Assembly: GCA_030605695.1 (NCBI GenBank)
Contig: JAUWHX010000089.1
Coordinates: 1-45,724 of the forward strand
Reading direction: 5' to 3'
Origin: a bacterium
Lineage (GTDB): Bacteria; Hydrothermota; UBA3073; JACQXS01
Length of the DNA stretch: 45,724 bases
Position 1 is the first letter of the stretch; the number at the start of each line of letters is the position of its first letter. Shown in pieces: positions 7,084-15,217 of the stretch. The translations under genes were made by a program, and so were the position numbers. Below the pieces are notes generated by a model that was not told where the DNA came from, searched no databases, and worked only from the letters and a program-made list of their open reading frames with translations.

Positions 7084-8664
7084 ATGAAAAAGTTTTGTTT
7101 TATAGTAGTTTTATCTTTCTTATCATTCAGGGCTTATGGCATACATAATCTTCAGATAAATGGTTCTACTACACCAACGGTAACGACTGTAGACGCACTC
7201 AGTATAACAGCTTTATTTGACGGAAGCGGTGTTGCAAATGCAACGATGTATTACGACCTGAACGGCAATGGACAATTAGATTCCGGTGACCCCTGGATTA
7301 TGAAATCCAAGCTAATTGACGGTGGATTTGATGATGAAGATGAGGCAGTTAATGGGGAGTATCAGGAAATTGGGGCGGACCCTTTAACATTTCAAGGGAA
7401 ACTTCTTTTTTATGCTGAAGATAACGGAGTTTCAGATACTGTCTTAATAACTGTTGTCAACCTAGCATCTTCTTCGCATTCATTGTCCGGCAAAGTAACT
7501 GACCCAGTCAATAAACCACATATTCTTGTCACCACAATAAGAATAATAAATAGAGATAATGGACAATTTGAGTATGGGTATGGAGACTTCACAGATGCTA
7601 ATGGAGATTATTTAATTTCTATGCCAGATGAATATGCTAACCAATACTGGAATGTTGTAGCTCTTGATATCGCAGAGGTAGTTCCATTCTATTCAAGTAA
7701 TGATGTCCTCAACGATAGTATTTATATTTCAGGAGACAGTACAAAAAATCTTGCAATGTGTTTTGCACCTACTGGTACAATAACTGAACTAACAGGTGAA
7801 TTGAGAGATGACTTAGGCAGTTTAATTACAGAACCAGCCCAAATTATGGGAATTGGTCTTATAGATGGCGTTAATCGGGCAAGACCTGGCAAGACCGACG
7901 GTACAGGAAAATATAGCATTTCTCTTAAAAAAGCCACCTCTGGGACTTTCTATCTCTATTTGGTACAGGCAAGTATTGCAGGACAATTCTATCCCGAGTT
8001 TATGAACCCGCTTTACCAACAAAAAGTTAGCTTGCCTCCTTCTCCCCCTACAATCACTATGACTAATTTTAAAGCTTATCGGACAACAAATATTATTTCC
8101 GGGCATGTTTACTTGGATGGAGCACCTTATGATAAGTGCCATTTGGATTGCAGTGCAAGGGATTACGGAGGAACTTATGCAAAAACTTTTTCTGATGGAC
8201 ACTATATTATGCCTGTCTCTGATAGTTTTTTGCCCGACACTGCTTATACCATAACAATTGCAAAGAAAAGTATCCCTGAAGATTATACAGTCTACGATAA
8301 GTTAGGTTCAATATTGCCAAATGCATCGCAATCTGCTATACTACCAGGTGCAACAGGTATTGATTTTTATCTTAAAGCATCAGCGGTAGAAGAACCAGAG
8401 AAAAAACCACAAACATCTCTTGCAATTTATCCAAATCCTTTCACAGGCAAGATTGTATTTGAACTTTCTTCTTCAGAACTCACTGAAAATTTACTTCTTT
8501 ATGACATTGCAGGAAAGCAAGTAACAACACTTAAATCTAAGACTCATAATGGACTTCATCGTTTTGTATTATCGGGAAAGGAAAAACTTCCAAGTGGCAT
8601 ATACTTCTATTCTCTAAAAGTAGAAGATAGAGTTTTCAAGGGGAAAGTAGTAAAATTACAATAA
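7084..8664 (+). CDS. Secreted protein with C-terminal PNPF sorting domain
   Basis: 526 aa. A signal peptide (MKKFCFIVVLSFLSFRAYG) is followed by acidic beta-rich sequence with an EF-hand-like DLNGNGQLDSGD segment (about residues 56-67). Several beta-sandwich modules resembling carboxypeptidase-regulatory domains follow (SGKVTDPVNKPH, TGELRDDLGS, SGHVYLDGAPYD). The last 80 residues begin SLAIYPNPFTGKIVFEL, contain LLLYDIAGKQV and PSGIYFYSLK, and end in a KVVKL-type strand. That is the type IX-like (Por) C-terminal sorting domain, so the protein is probably exported across the outer membrane and held at or released from the surface. No enzymatic domain is recognised. It has its own promoter and strong Shine-Dalgarno, unlike its neighbours. 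Confidence 0.85.
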   Translation: MKKFCFIVVLSFLSFRAYGIHNLQINGSTTPTVTTVDALSITALFDGSGVANATMYYDLNGNGQLDSGDPWIMKSKLIDGGFDDEDEAVNGEYQEIGADPLTFQGKLLFYAEDNGVSDTVLITVVNLASSSHSLSGKVTDPVNKPHILVTTIRIINRDNGQFEYGYGDFTDANGDYLISMPDEYANQYWNVVALDIAEVVPFYSSNDVLNDSIYISGDSTKNLAMCFAPTGTITELTGELRDDLGSLITEPAQIMGIGLIDGVNRARPGKTDGTGKYSISLKKATSGTFYLYLVQASIAGQFYPEFMNPLYQQKVSLPPSPPTITMTNFKAYRTTNIISGHVYLDGAPYDKCHLDCSARDYGGTYAKTFSDGHYIMPVSDSFLPDTAYTITIAKKSIPEDYTVYDKLGSILPNASQSAILPGATGIDFYLKASAVEEPEKKPQTSLAIYPNPFTGKIVFELSSSELTENLLLYDIAGKQVTTLKSKTHNGLHRFVLSGKEKLPSGIYFYSLKVEDRVFKGKVVKLQ

Positions 8665-8691
8665 ACGATTCACGATTTACGATTCACAATA
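8664..8691. repeat. Heptad array at the convergent 3' ends of 7084 and coaE
   Basis: Units AACGATT, CACGATT, TACGATT and CACAATA start at the stop of the secreted protein gene. On the other strand they encode the last residues of CoaE (VNRKS-stop), so both convergent genes end in this array. Confidence 0.75.
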
Positions 8692-9290
8692 CTATCCCAT
8701 ATCCTTTTTGCGTTTTGCTCTAATGTCCGAAGGTTACTATTATTTTCAATAATCCAGTCCGCAGTTTTTTTCTTTTCTGAGTCAGGTAATTGAGCGTGTA
8801 TTCTATCTTCTGCTTCTTTTTGAGTACATCCAGAATTCATAAGTCTCTGGAGCTTTTTCGGGTAATCCGAAGTAACGAGAATAATTTTGTCAAACCAGTT
8901 ATTTATTCTCCATTCATAAATTAATGCACAATCAACAAATACGGGAGTTGAGAGTTGAGAGTTAAGAGTTGAGAGTTGAGACTTCAGTTCTTTTATAAGG
9001 GGTGGATGAACGATTAAATCAAATATCTTTTTCTTTTCAGGGTTCTCAAAAACAATTTTGCCAAGTTTCTTCCTATCAATTTTCCCATTTCGCAGAATCT
9101 CAAAACGAGTCTGCGACCTGTGAACTTGAAATACTTTATCTCCAAATACTTTTTTTATTTCCTGTTGTTTTTCATCTAACACACGCCACCCAAGTTTATC
9201 AACATCTATGACACCAGCTCCCCATTTCTCAAAGAAACCTGCAACGGTTGACTTCCCACTTCCAATTCCTCCTGTTACTCCAATTATCAT
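8670..9290 (-). CDS. coaE: Dephospho-CoA kinase
   Basis: Last step of coenzyme A synthesis: phosphorylates the ribose 3'-OH of dephospho-CoA in the cytoplasm. The P-loop GGIGSGKST is at residues 7-15, then DVDKLG, KLGKIVFENPEKKK, HPPLIKEL, FVDCALIYE and LVTSDYPKKLQRL, all in the family order. 206 aa is near the usual length of about 200. About 12 residues (SQLSTLNSQLST) between the HPPLI helix and the FVDCALIYE strand are encoded by a heptad array at 8945-8979, and the final codons by another at 8670-8691. The ATG at 9290 has no clear Shine-Dalgarno; the upstream region is entirely repeat. Confidence 0.94.
   Translation of the reverse strand: MIIGVTGGIGSGKSTVAGFFEKWGAGVIDVDKLGWRVLDEKQQEIKKVFGDKVFQVHRSQTRFEILRNGKIDRKKLGKIVFENPEKKKIFDLIVHPPLIKELKSQLSTLNSQLSTPVFVDCALIYEWRINNWFDKIILVTSDYPKKLQRLMNSGCTQKEAEDRIHAQLPDSEKKKTADWIIENNSNLRTLEQNAKRIWDSIVNRKS
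8945..8979 (-). repeat. In-frame heptad array inside coaE
   Basis: Five 7-bp units; on the coding strand TCAACTC four times with one TTAACTC. They encode SQLSTLNSQLST, an insertion at a loop between conserved CoaE elements. Confidence 0.9.
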
Positions 9291-9562
9291 TATGGCACTC
9301 TTAAATGCTAAATCCTAATTTCTAAATTCTAAACAAATCCAAAATTCAAATGCTCAAAATTCAAAACCATTAGCACACAGATACTCACAGATTAAGAGAG
9401 ATTTGTACAGATATAATTTCTTTTCAAATCTGTGTCTATCTTTATTATCTGTGTAAATCTGTGTGCTGTTTTGAACATTTGATATTATTTAGGATTTAGA
9501 GTTTCGTGCTTAGAGTTTCTCATATTCAATTTAGCATTCAGCATTCATAATTTATAATTTTC
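9291..9562. repeat. Composite repeat region between polA and coaE
   Basis: No gene here. Left part (about 9308-9368): 7-bp units such as AAATCCT, AATTTCT, AAATTCT, TTCAAAT, GCTCAAA. Middle (9372-9467): 10-bp units ending in CACAGAT followed by units in ATCTGTGT sense, with perfect 11-bp outer arms AGCACACAGAT and ATCTGTGTGCT. Right part (about 9488-9560): 7-bp units of the opposite sense, such as TTTAGAG, TTTAGCA, TTCAGCA, TTCATAA. The whole gap is a nested inverted arrangement of two repeat families. Confidence 0.8.
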
Positions 9563-12106
9563 TCAATGGGCTTCGTCCCAATTCTTTCCAACTCCTATAT
9601 CTACCACAACTGGAACTTTAAGTTCAATTCCTTGCTCCATTTCCTGCCGCACTAATTCTTGAACTTCATCAATTTCTTCCTCAGGAATTTCTAAAACAAG
9701 TTCATCGTGTACTTGCATTATCATTCTTGATTTAAGTCCTTTAAGTCTTTTGTGAATCTTTATCATTGCGATTTTTATCATATCAGCAGCACTTCCCTGA
9801 ATTGGAGCATTTATGGCAGCTCGTTCTTCAAATTCTCTCACATGAGCATTATCTGAATTTATTCCCGAAAGCCATCTTTTTCTCCCAAGCAAAGTCTCTA
9901 CATATCCATTTTCTCTTGCAAAAGTAAGTAATCTATCTACCCAATTTTTAACTCCGGGGTAGGTTAGGAAATAAGATGCTATAAAAGTAGATGCTTCCTC
10001 CACTCCAATTTTAAGTCTCTGTGACAATCCGTAAGGACCCATTCCATATACGATTCCGAAATTTACTACTTTTGCTTTCTTCCGCTCATCAGAGGTTACC
10101 TGTGATTCAGGGATACCGAAAATCAAAGATGCCGTCTCGGTATGTATATCTTTGTTTTGCTTAAAAGCTTCTATAAGTGCATTATCTTCTGAAATGGATG
10201 CGAGTATGCGAAGTTCTATTTGAGAGTAATCGGCACTGAGAATAAACCAGCCTGGAGGAGCAATAAATCCTTTCCGTATCTCTCGTCGAGGTATATTCTG
10301 AAGGTTCGGATTGGTAGAGGAAAGTCTTCCTGTTGCAGTAACAGTTTGTTGCCAGGTAGTATGCACTCTGTCTGCAGAATCTGCCGAAGTAGGAATAGCA
10401 TCAAGATAAGTTGATTTTAGTTTAAATAATTCACGATATTCAAGGAGTTTTTTGGGAATTTCATAATTCTTTGCAAGTTCAGTAAGAACCTCTTGGTCAG
10501 TAGAATAACCTTTCTTCCTGTGTTTTGATTTTGGATAACCAAGTTTCTCAAATAATATATGACTGATTTGAGAAGGAGACCGAAGGTTAAATTCTTCTCC
10601 AGCATCTTTATAAACTTCTTCCTCAAGTTCTTTTAATCTCACTCCAATCACAGATGATTCTTGACTGAAATAATCTCGCTCTATGAGGACACCCACTTCT
10701 TCCATATCTGCAAGAACTTGTGCAAGAGGCATTTCAACTTCAGAAAAGAGTCTGTAGAGCTTCTCTTTTTCAAGTTCTTCTTTTAGAACTTTGTGAAGTT
10801 TGTGAGAAATGCTTGCTCTTTCACCCAACCAGTTTATCAATTCTTGCTCAGAGAATCCTCCTTTCTTGAAATTTAAAGTTGAAAGTGCTTCTCCAAGCCA
10901 GAGAGTTGCAAGTTGGTCAAGTGAATAATCTTTTATTTCGGGCTTTAATAAATAAGAAGCTAAGCCAATATCAAAAACTCCTTGAACTGAATCAAATTTC
11001 TTGAAAAGAGTCTTGGAATAAGGAGTGATTTTCTTGATTTCTGGAGTTTTCATAATTTTTGCAAGTTCTTTGATATACTCTTTTTCTTTGAACACGAGCG
11101 CCTCTTTTCCATCAGGAGCAATGGAAAAATATGAATCCTGGAGCGTATCCCGATGAATCGGGATACTGCGTGGAAAGAAAATCACGCTTACTTCTTTTTT
11201 TATTGAGTTTAGAAAATCATCCAGATTTTTCCCAATCTTATATTCCTTGGACTCAATAGGTTTAATTTTTTTAATCATTGAGAAGAATTCAAGCTCTCTA
11301 AAAATTGAAATAAGAGCAGATTCATCTTTTTCCCCAATCTGCAGGTCAGTAGTCTTTATTTTAATATCACAATTAGACCGAATAGTTGCAAGTTCCTTTG
11401 ACATTAGAATTTGCTCTTTATGTTCTTCTATTGATTTTCTCAATTTCTCTTGCTCAATTTTTGATAAATTATTAAATATATCAGCAACTCCTCCAAACTT
11501 ATTTATCAATTTGGATGCTGTTTTTGGACCTATACCAGGGACACCGGGAATATTATCTATCGTATCTCCCGTGAGTGCAAGAAAGTCTGAAACCCATTTG
11601 GATGGAATGCCCAACTTTTCTTGAGCATAAGTGAACTCAAAAGTTCTTGGATTAAGAACTTTGATTTCCTGAGACTCAAGTTGAAGAAAATCCTTATCTT
11701 CAGAGAAAATTATTACTTCAAATCCTTCTCGTTTCGCAGTTTCTGCGAGAGTTCCTATAACATCATCTGCTTCCACTCCTTTCATCTCAAGTGTTTGAAT
11801 ACCCATAAGATTAAGAATACGCTTAATTACAGGGATTTGAGGAAAAAGCTCGTGAGGGAGTTTTGGTCTTGTAGCTTTATATTCTTTAAATTGCTGGTGC
11901 CTGAAAGTAGGTCCTTCTGCATCAAAGCTTACAAGCAAATACTCCGGCTTCTTCTCATTTAAAAGTTTAAAGAGTGAATTTACAAAGCCGAATACAGCAG
12001 ATGTGTTCTCTCCTCGTGCATTTCTGAGAGGATTTCGGATAAAAGCAAAAAAACCACGACAGGCAAGTGAACTGCCATCTATAAGCCAAAGTGTCTTTCT
12101 TGTCAT
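9563..12106 (-). CDS. polA: DNA polymerase I with inactive-looking proofreading domain
   Basis: 847 aa replication/repair polymerase. N-terminal 5'-3' exonuclease domain: IDGSSLACRGFFA, VEADDVIGTLA, SEDKDFLQL and the helix-hairpin-helix IPGVPGIGPKTASKLI. C-terminal polymerase domain: motif A LSADYSQIELRILA, the O-helix KAKVVNFGIVYGMGPYGLSQRL and motif C MQVHDELVLEIP. The middle 3'-5' exonuclease-like domain (about residues 290-440) lacks the DxE metal site: VSVIFFPRSIP stands where it should be, so proofreading is probably lost, as in Taq polymerase. A 22-bp hairpin element (11145-11166) is inserted in that degenerate domain. The start overlaps the WbqC-like gene stop by 4 bp (ATGA). Confidence 0.97.
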   Translation of the reverse strand: MTRKTLWLIDGSSLACRGFFAFIRNPLRNARGENTSAVFGFVNSLFKLLNEKKPEYLLVSFDAEGPTFRHQQFKEYKATRPKLPHELFPQIPVIKRILNLMGIQTLEMKGVEADDVIGTLAETAKREGFEVIIFSEDKDFLQLESQEIKVLNPRTFEFTYAQEKLGIPSKWVSDFLALTGDTIDNIPGVPGIGPKTASKLINKFGGVADIFNNLSKIEQEKLRKSIEEHKEQILMSKELATIRSNCDIKIKTTDLQIGEKDESALISIFRELEFFSMIKKIKPIESKEYKIGKNLDDFLNSIKKEVSVIFFPRSIPIHRDTLQDSYFSIAPDGKEALVFKEKEYIKELAKIMKTPEIKKITPYSKTLFKKFDSVQGVFDIGLASYLLKPEIKDYSLDQLATLWLGEALSTLNFKKGGFSEQELINWLGERASISHKLHKVLKEELEKEKLYRLFSEVEMPLAQVLADMEEVGVLIERDYFSQESSVIGVRLKELEEEVYKDAGEEFNLRSPSQISHILFEKLGYPKSKHRKKGYSTDQEVLTELAKNYEIPKKLLEYRELFKLKSTYLDAIPTSADSADRVHTTWQQTVTATGRLSSTNPNLQNIPRREIRKGFIAPPGWFILSADYSQIELRILASISEDNALIEAFKQNKDIHTETASLIFGIPESQVTSDERKKAKVVNFGIVYGMGPYGLSQRLKIGVEEASTFIASYFLTYPGVKNWVDRLLTFARENGYVETLLGRKRWLSGINSDNAHVREFEERAAINAPIQGSAADMIKIAMIKIHKRLKGLKSRMIMQVHDELVLEIPEEEIDEVQELVRQEMEQGIELKVPVVVDIGVGKNWDEAH
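11145..11166. repeat. Hairpin element inside polA
   Basis: Ten-bp perfect arms GTATCCCGAT and ATCGGGATAC around a 2-bp centre. It encodes IPIHRDT in frame within the degenerate proofreading domain. It is a different family from the GTAGGGG palindromes. Confidence 0.75.
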
Positions 12107-12807
12107 TTCCTGAATTTAGCAGATTTAAATTGATTATCAAATCCTTTTTTGCCACAATTAAATAAAAGGTCAGCAATAGAAAGGTTTGAGATAAATTCAC
12201 CCCAAAATTGAGGGTAAGCATAAGGTTCAAAAGAAAAATACTTCACATTAATCCCTTGAACCCTAAATTTTTCATCATCTATGTATTTTCTTCCTCCTGC
12301 ACCAGAAAGATAAGTATCTGCGCCAAGAGATTTACATATTTCAATTAGCAAGGAACAAGCACTCTTATTCCCTACCCTAAGTTCTGAGCTGCAAACTATT
12401 TTCGTATCAATCTCAAACCACTTTTTTATTTCTTTTATCAACATTAGATTCAAATCCGAGAGCTTTGACCATTTCTTTTCATAAATATCAGCAAAAAAAT
12501 CTATATAATCGCTGAAGTATGGAGCTTTCTTGTAAAAATGGGCAAGCGATAAGAGATGTTTCTTTCCCCACCGATGAGTATTATCAATTTCTACATCCTG
12601 AATCTTTTGTAACCCAACCCCTTTTCGCTTAACAGGAACAGTAAGCCAGAGTTGTCCTCGGGGAGTTTTAATCCGATTGCGATTAACCCAGGACCTGCCT
12701 CTTGGGAACTGAACGGAATCAAGAAGCACAAGCACATCAGCGAGTTTTAACTTATGAAAATAACCACTCCAGGGTATATAATTAGGCTGATGACAAGCAA
12801 CTAACAT
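12103..12807 (-). CDS. WbqC-like family protein
   Basis: 234 aa, cytosolic. The N-terminus CHQPNYIPWSGYFHKL, then VLLDSVQFPRGRSWVNRNRIK, WLTVPVKRKG, YLSGAGGRKYID and the final FNCGKKG are the order of conserved motifs in the WbqC-like family (Pfam PF08889). Members are often found in O-antigen or glycan gene clusters and are thought to act in sugar-nucleotide or acyl/amino transfer chemistry; the biochemical role is not established. Here it is tied to polA by a 4-bp ATGA overlap rather than to glycan genes, which tells little about function. No clear promoter or Shine-Dalgarno is seen at 12807; it probably follows the lipoprotein gene 58 bp upstream in the same transcript. Confidence 0.87.
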   Translation of the reverse strand: MLVACHQPNYIPWSGYFHKLKLADVLVLLDSVQFPRGRSWVNRNRIKTPRGQLWLTVPVKRKGVGLQKIQDVEIDNTHRWGKKHLLSLAHFYKKAPYFSDYIDFFADIYEKKWSKLSDLNLMLIKEIKKWFEIDTKIVCSSELRVGNKSACSLLIEICKSLGADTYLSGAGGRKYIDDEKFRVQGINVKYFSFEPYAYPQFWGEFISNLSIADLLFNCGKKGFDNQFKSAKFRK

Positions 12808-12865
12808 CTCTTAAGTTTTGCCCCAAATATTCCTGATTTCTTGAGGAAATACACAAGATTTTTAT

Positions 12866-14164
12866 TTAGGGTGCTGTAAGAATCAAGAGTTTATATATTT
12901 TCTCTGTTTGTGTGTCAGCATTCCACATATATGAACCATCCCATGTGAGTCCGGCTGGTGAATTTCCAGGAGTGGGGAAACTTTGTTCAGAGAGCCCGGA
13001 AGAAGTGCTAACTTTGTAAATCCTTCCTGTTGCGAAGTCGCATATCCAGAGATACTTGCCATCCCATGTGAGGCCGGTTGGACTACTACCTGGTGAAGAG
13101 AATGACCTTATTATACTTCCAACTGTCGGGTTTATCTCGAAAATTCTTGCATCATTTGCTCCGGAATGCCAAAGACTTGTGCTATTCTTCCATGCAAGTC
13201 CCATAGGACAACTATCGGGCGAGGGAAATGAATCAATTACTCCTCCTGAAGATGCGTTAACCTTATATATAGTGTATGTACTGCAACCATTTACCCAAAG
13301 ATGTGTTCCATCCCAGGCGAGACCTGTTGGTGCTCCTCCGGGAGATGGGAAGCAATTTACAACCGAGGCTGAGGAGGTATCAATACTATAGATTTTTTGT
13401 TCTATGCTATCACTAACCCAGAGATGTTCTCCGTCCCACGTAAGCCCGGTTGGTTCTGTTGCTGGAGCAGCCAAAACAGCTACGACAACCATTGTATCCT
13501 CAGTAGTAAATGTCCATATAGGTCCTGTAGATGTATCTCCTTCGGCATCCTTAGCAACAACCTTCCAGTAGTAGCGAGTAGCGAATTCTAATATGCCCGG
13601 AGTATAACTTGTAGAGGAATGATTAGGAACAGAAATTGATGGAGGAGATAATGTATCAAGATAGATATCATAGGTAACTACATCACCTGAGTCTGGGTCA
13701 CCACCACTCCATAAGAGAGTTAGGTTAACAATTTGCTGAGTAGCAGAGTCCGATGGGGAAGGGTCTTTAGGAATATAAGGAGATTGATTTGTGCTCGCAC
13801 GCGTGGTGAACATCCAAACAGGACCTGAAGTAGTATTATCGTGATTGTCCTTTGCAACTACCTTCCAGTAATAAGAAGTCTCGTATGCAAGTGGTCCGGG
13901 AGTATAAGTTGAAGAACATATATTACTGGAGACCAACGAGGGTGTAGATACAGTATCAAAGTAGAGGTTATAGAAAACAGAATCACCTGTATCTGGGTCG
14001 CTACATGCCCAACTCAGAGCCACATTGATGGATACGCCAGTTGCACTATCTGAAGGCAATGGGGCAGAGGGTATGTTTGGAGAATGAGTTTCAGGGCTTG
14101 TAGGCTTCTCTTTGCACCCAAAGAATATACAGAACATCACAACCGGGATTATATGTTTATTCAT
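12866..14164 (-). CDS. Lipoprotein with two Fn3-like modules and a five-bladed-type propeller
   Basis: 432 aa. An N-terminal signal with lipobox CIFFGC (lipidated Cys about residue 17) predicts a periplasmic or outer-membrane lipoprotein. Two fibronectin-III-like modules follow (residues about 30-125 and 130-225), each with the pattern SWACSDPDTGD or LWSGGDPDSGD, YNLYFDT/YDIYLDT, YYWKVVAKD and GP.W.FTT. The C-terminal 200 residues hold five repeats of PTGLTWDG..LWV.D....IYKV..S.G....FPSPG, about 40 residues each, a beta-propeller of the NHL/SMP-30 general type. Probably a surface or periplasmic binding protein. AAGGAAATAGAGA serves as Shine-Dalgarno. It lies 29 bp after the MBL gene and likely shares its transcript. 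Confidence 0.82.
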   Translation of the reverse strand: MNKHIIPVVMFCIFFGCKEKPTSPETHSPNIPSAPLPSDSATGVSINVALSWACSDPDTGDSVFYNLYFDTVSTPSLVSSNICSSTYTPGPLAYETSYYWKVVAKDNHDNTTSGPVWMFTTRASTNQSPYIPKDPSPSDSATQQIVNLTLLWSGGDPDSGDVVTYDIYLDTLSPPSISVPNHSSTSYTPGILEFATRYYWKVVAKDAEGDTSTGPIWTFTTEDTMVVVAVLAAPATEPTGLTWDGEHLWVSDSIEQKIYSIDTSSASVVNCFPSPGGAPTGLAWDGTHLWVNGCSTYTIYKVNASSGGVIDSFPSPDSCPMGLAWKNSTSLWHSGANDARIFEINPTVGSIIRSFSSPGSSPTGLTWDGKYLWICDFATGRIYKVSTSSGLSEQSFPTPGNSPAGLTWDGSYMWNADTQTEKIYKLLILTAP

Positions 14165-14193
14165 TCTCTATTTCCTTAATAAGTAAATTTTAT

Positions 14194-14937
14194 TTATATT
14201 TCAAGTCGCATAAGGTCTTCGGCGATGGTGATTTTGCCACTAAATTTTGCACGAATGGGGGAGAGAATATCCACTTCATCACATACTGGATAAAGATGTG
14301 TAATTATAACCTGCTTTGCTCCTGAATCCCGTGCTATTTCTCCGACAATCTCCGGATAAAGATGTCCAGGAGCTTGTTCTGGAAAAGCACATTCAAGGAC
14401 AAGTAAATCTGCATCTTGTGCAAATTTAGCTAAAGAAGAAAGAGGCTCTGTGTCCCCGGGATAAACAAGTATCTTGCCTTGATTGTCTTTAATCCTGTAA
14501 CCGATAGATTCATGAGTATGCTTGGTTTTTGTTACATTGATTTCCCAATTAAGAGTAGAAAATTTATCAGCTACTTCAATTATATGCAGTTTGTAAGCAA
14601 GGTTCCGGATTTGAATTCCATAAAGGTCAACTGTTTGTTGATAGAATTCTTGCATTCCTTTAGGACCTATAACAGTTAAATCTTTTTTCCGTAAATCTAA
14701 TTCATACTTGCTTGCAAAAAGGATTGGAGCAAAGTCAGCTATATGGTCCAGATGAAAATGGGTGTATAAGAGATAATCAATATCTTTATAAGTGAGACCA
14801 ATATCAAGTAGCTTTCTCAAGGTTCCAGGTCCTGTGTCAATCAATAAAATATCTTTCTTTATTTTTATTAATATACTTGATGGACCTCTTCTTTTGGAAG
14901 GGACTCCAGAACCAGTGCCTATAAAAGTTATTTCCAT
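14194..14937 (-). CDS. MBL-fold metallo-hydrolase, RNase Z-like
   Basis: 247 aa cytosolic metallo-beta-lactamase-fold hydrolase. Motifs: ITFIGTGSGVPSKRRGPSS, LLIDTGPGTLRKL, the zinc site THFHLDHIAD, then KHTHESIGYR, PGDTEP and a late ITHLYP histidine. This order is that of RNase Z/arylsulfatase-like proteins, but the sequence lacks the long exosite arm of true RNase Z, so the substrate is open. I set the start at the ATG 14937, where the family motif begins, rather than 17 codons upstream: promoter boxes at 14947-14973 end only 9 nt before 14937 and overlap the longer version. No Shine-Dalgarno sequence precedes it. Confidence 0.88.
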   Translation of the reverse strand: MEITFIGTGSGVPSKRRGPSSILIKIKKDILLIDTGPGTLRKLLDIGLTYKDIDYLLYTHFHLDHIADFAPILFASKYELDLRKKDLTVIGPKGMQEFYQQTVDLYGIQIRNLAYKLHIIEVADKFSTLNWEINVTKTKHTHESIGYRIKDNQGKILVYPGDTEPLSSLAKFAQDADLLVLECAFPEQAPGHLYPEIVGEIARDSGAKQVIITHLYPVCDEVDILSPIRAKFSGKITIAEDLMRLEI

Positions 14938-14946
14938 TTTATCAAA

Positions 14947-14973
14947 AGTATAACATTCTTGGGAAGCTGTCAA
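14947..14973 (-). promoter_or_regulatory. Sigma-70-like promoter of the MBL-fold gene
   Basis: On the minus strand TTGACA (14968-14973) and TATACT (14947-14952), 15-bp spacer; the ATG is 9 nt past the -10 box, leaving at most a 2-4 nt leader. It faces away from the clpC promoter; the 200 bp between them holds nothing else I can identify. Confidence 0.6.
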
Positions 14974-15172
14974 CAAGAATTTTATCAAAATCAGAGATTG
15001 TTGAAATGTGGGTTATAGGACTACTAATTTTCTATAAAAGAGTCTTTCCCCAGTTTCTTTTGCTTTGTATAAAGAAAAAGATAAAGCCCCAAATCCCCAA
15101 AGTTAAATGTTTTTATGAATCTATTTCAGGAAGTTAGCATCTAAATATTGGATTTAGAGTAAAGCTTTTTGC

Positions 15173-15200
15173 TTGACTTATCTGTAGTTTGAGGTATATT
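15173..15200 (+). promoter_or_regulatory. Sigma-70-like promoter of clpC
   Basis: TTGACT (15173-15178) and TATATT (15195-15200) with a 16-bp spacer. A Shine-Dalgarno AAAAGGAGAT precedes the ATG at 15218. No CIRCE or CtsR-type operator is seen. Confidence 0.6.
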
Positions 15201-15217
15201 TATGAAAAGGAGATAAA

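Noticed and set aside
8941-8985. Tandem repeats as a possible CRISPR array
   Set aside because: Unit length of 7 bp without spacers, inside a coding frame. No repeat-spacer pattern and no cas genes are present anywhere in the window.
15202-15216. A five-codon frame (MKRR) just before the clpC start, similar to the leader frame at 25924
   Set aside because: Its ATG is only 1 nt after the -10 box, upstream of the expected transcription start, so it would not be in the mRNA. The KRR ending simply reflects the Shine-Dalgarno sequence.
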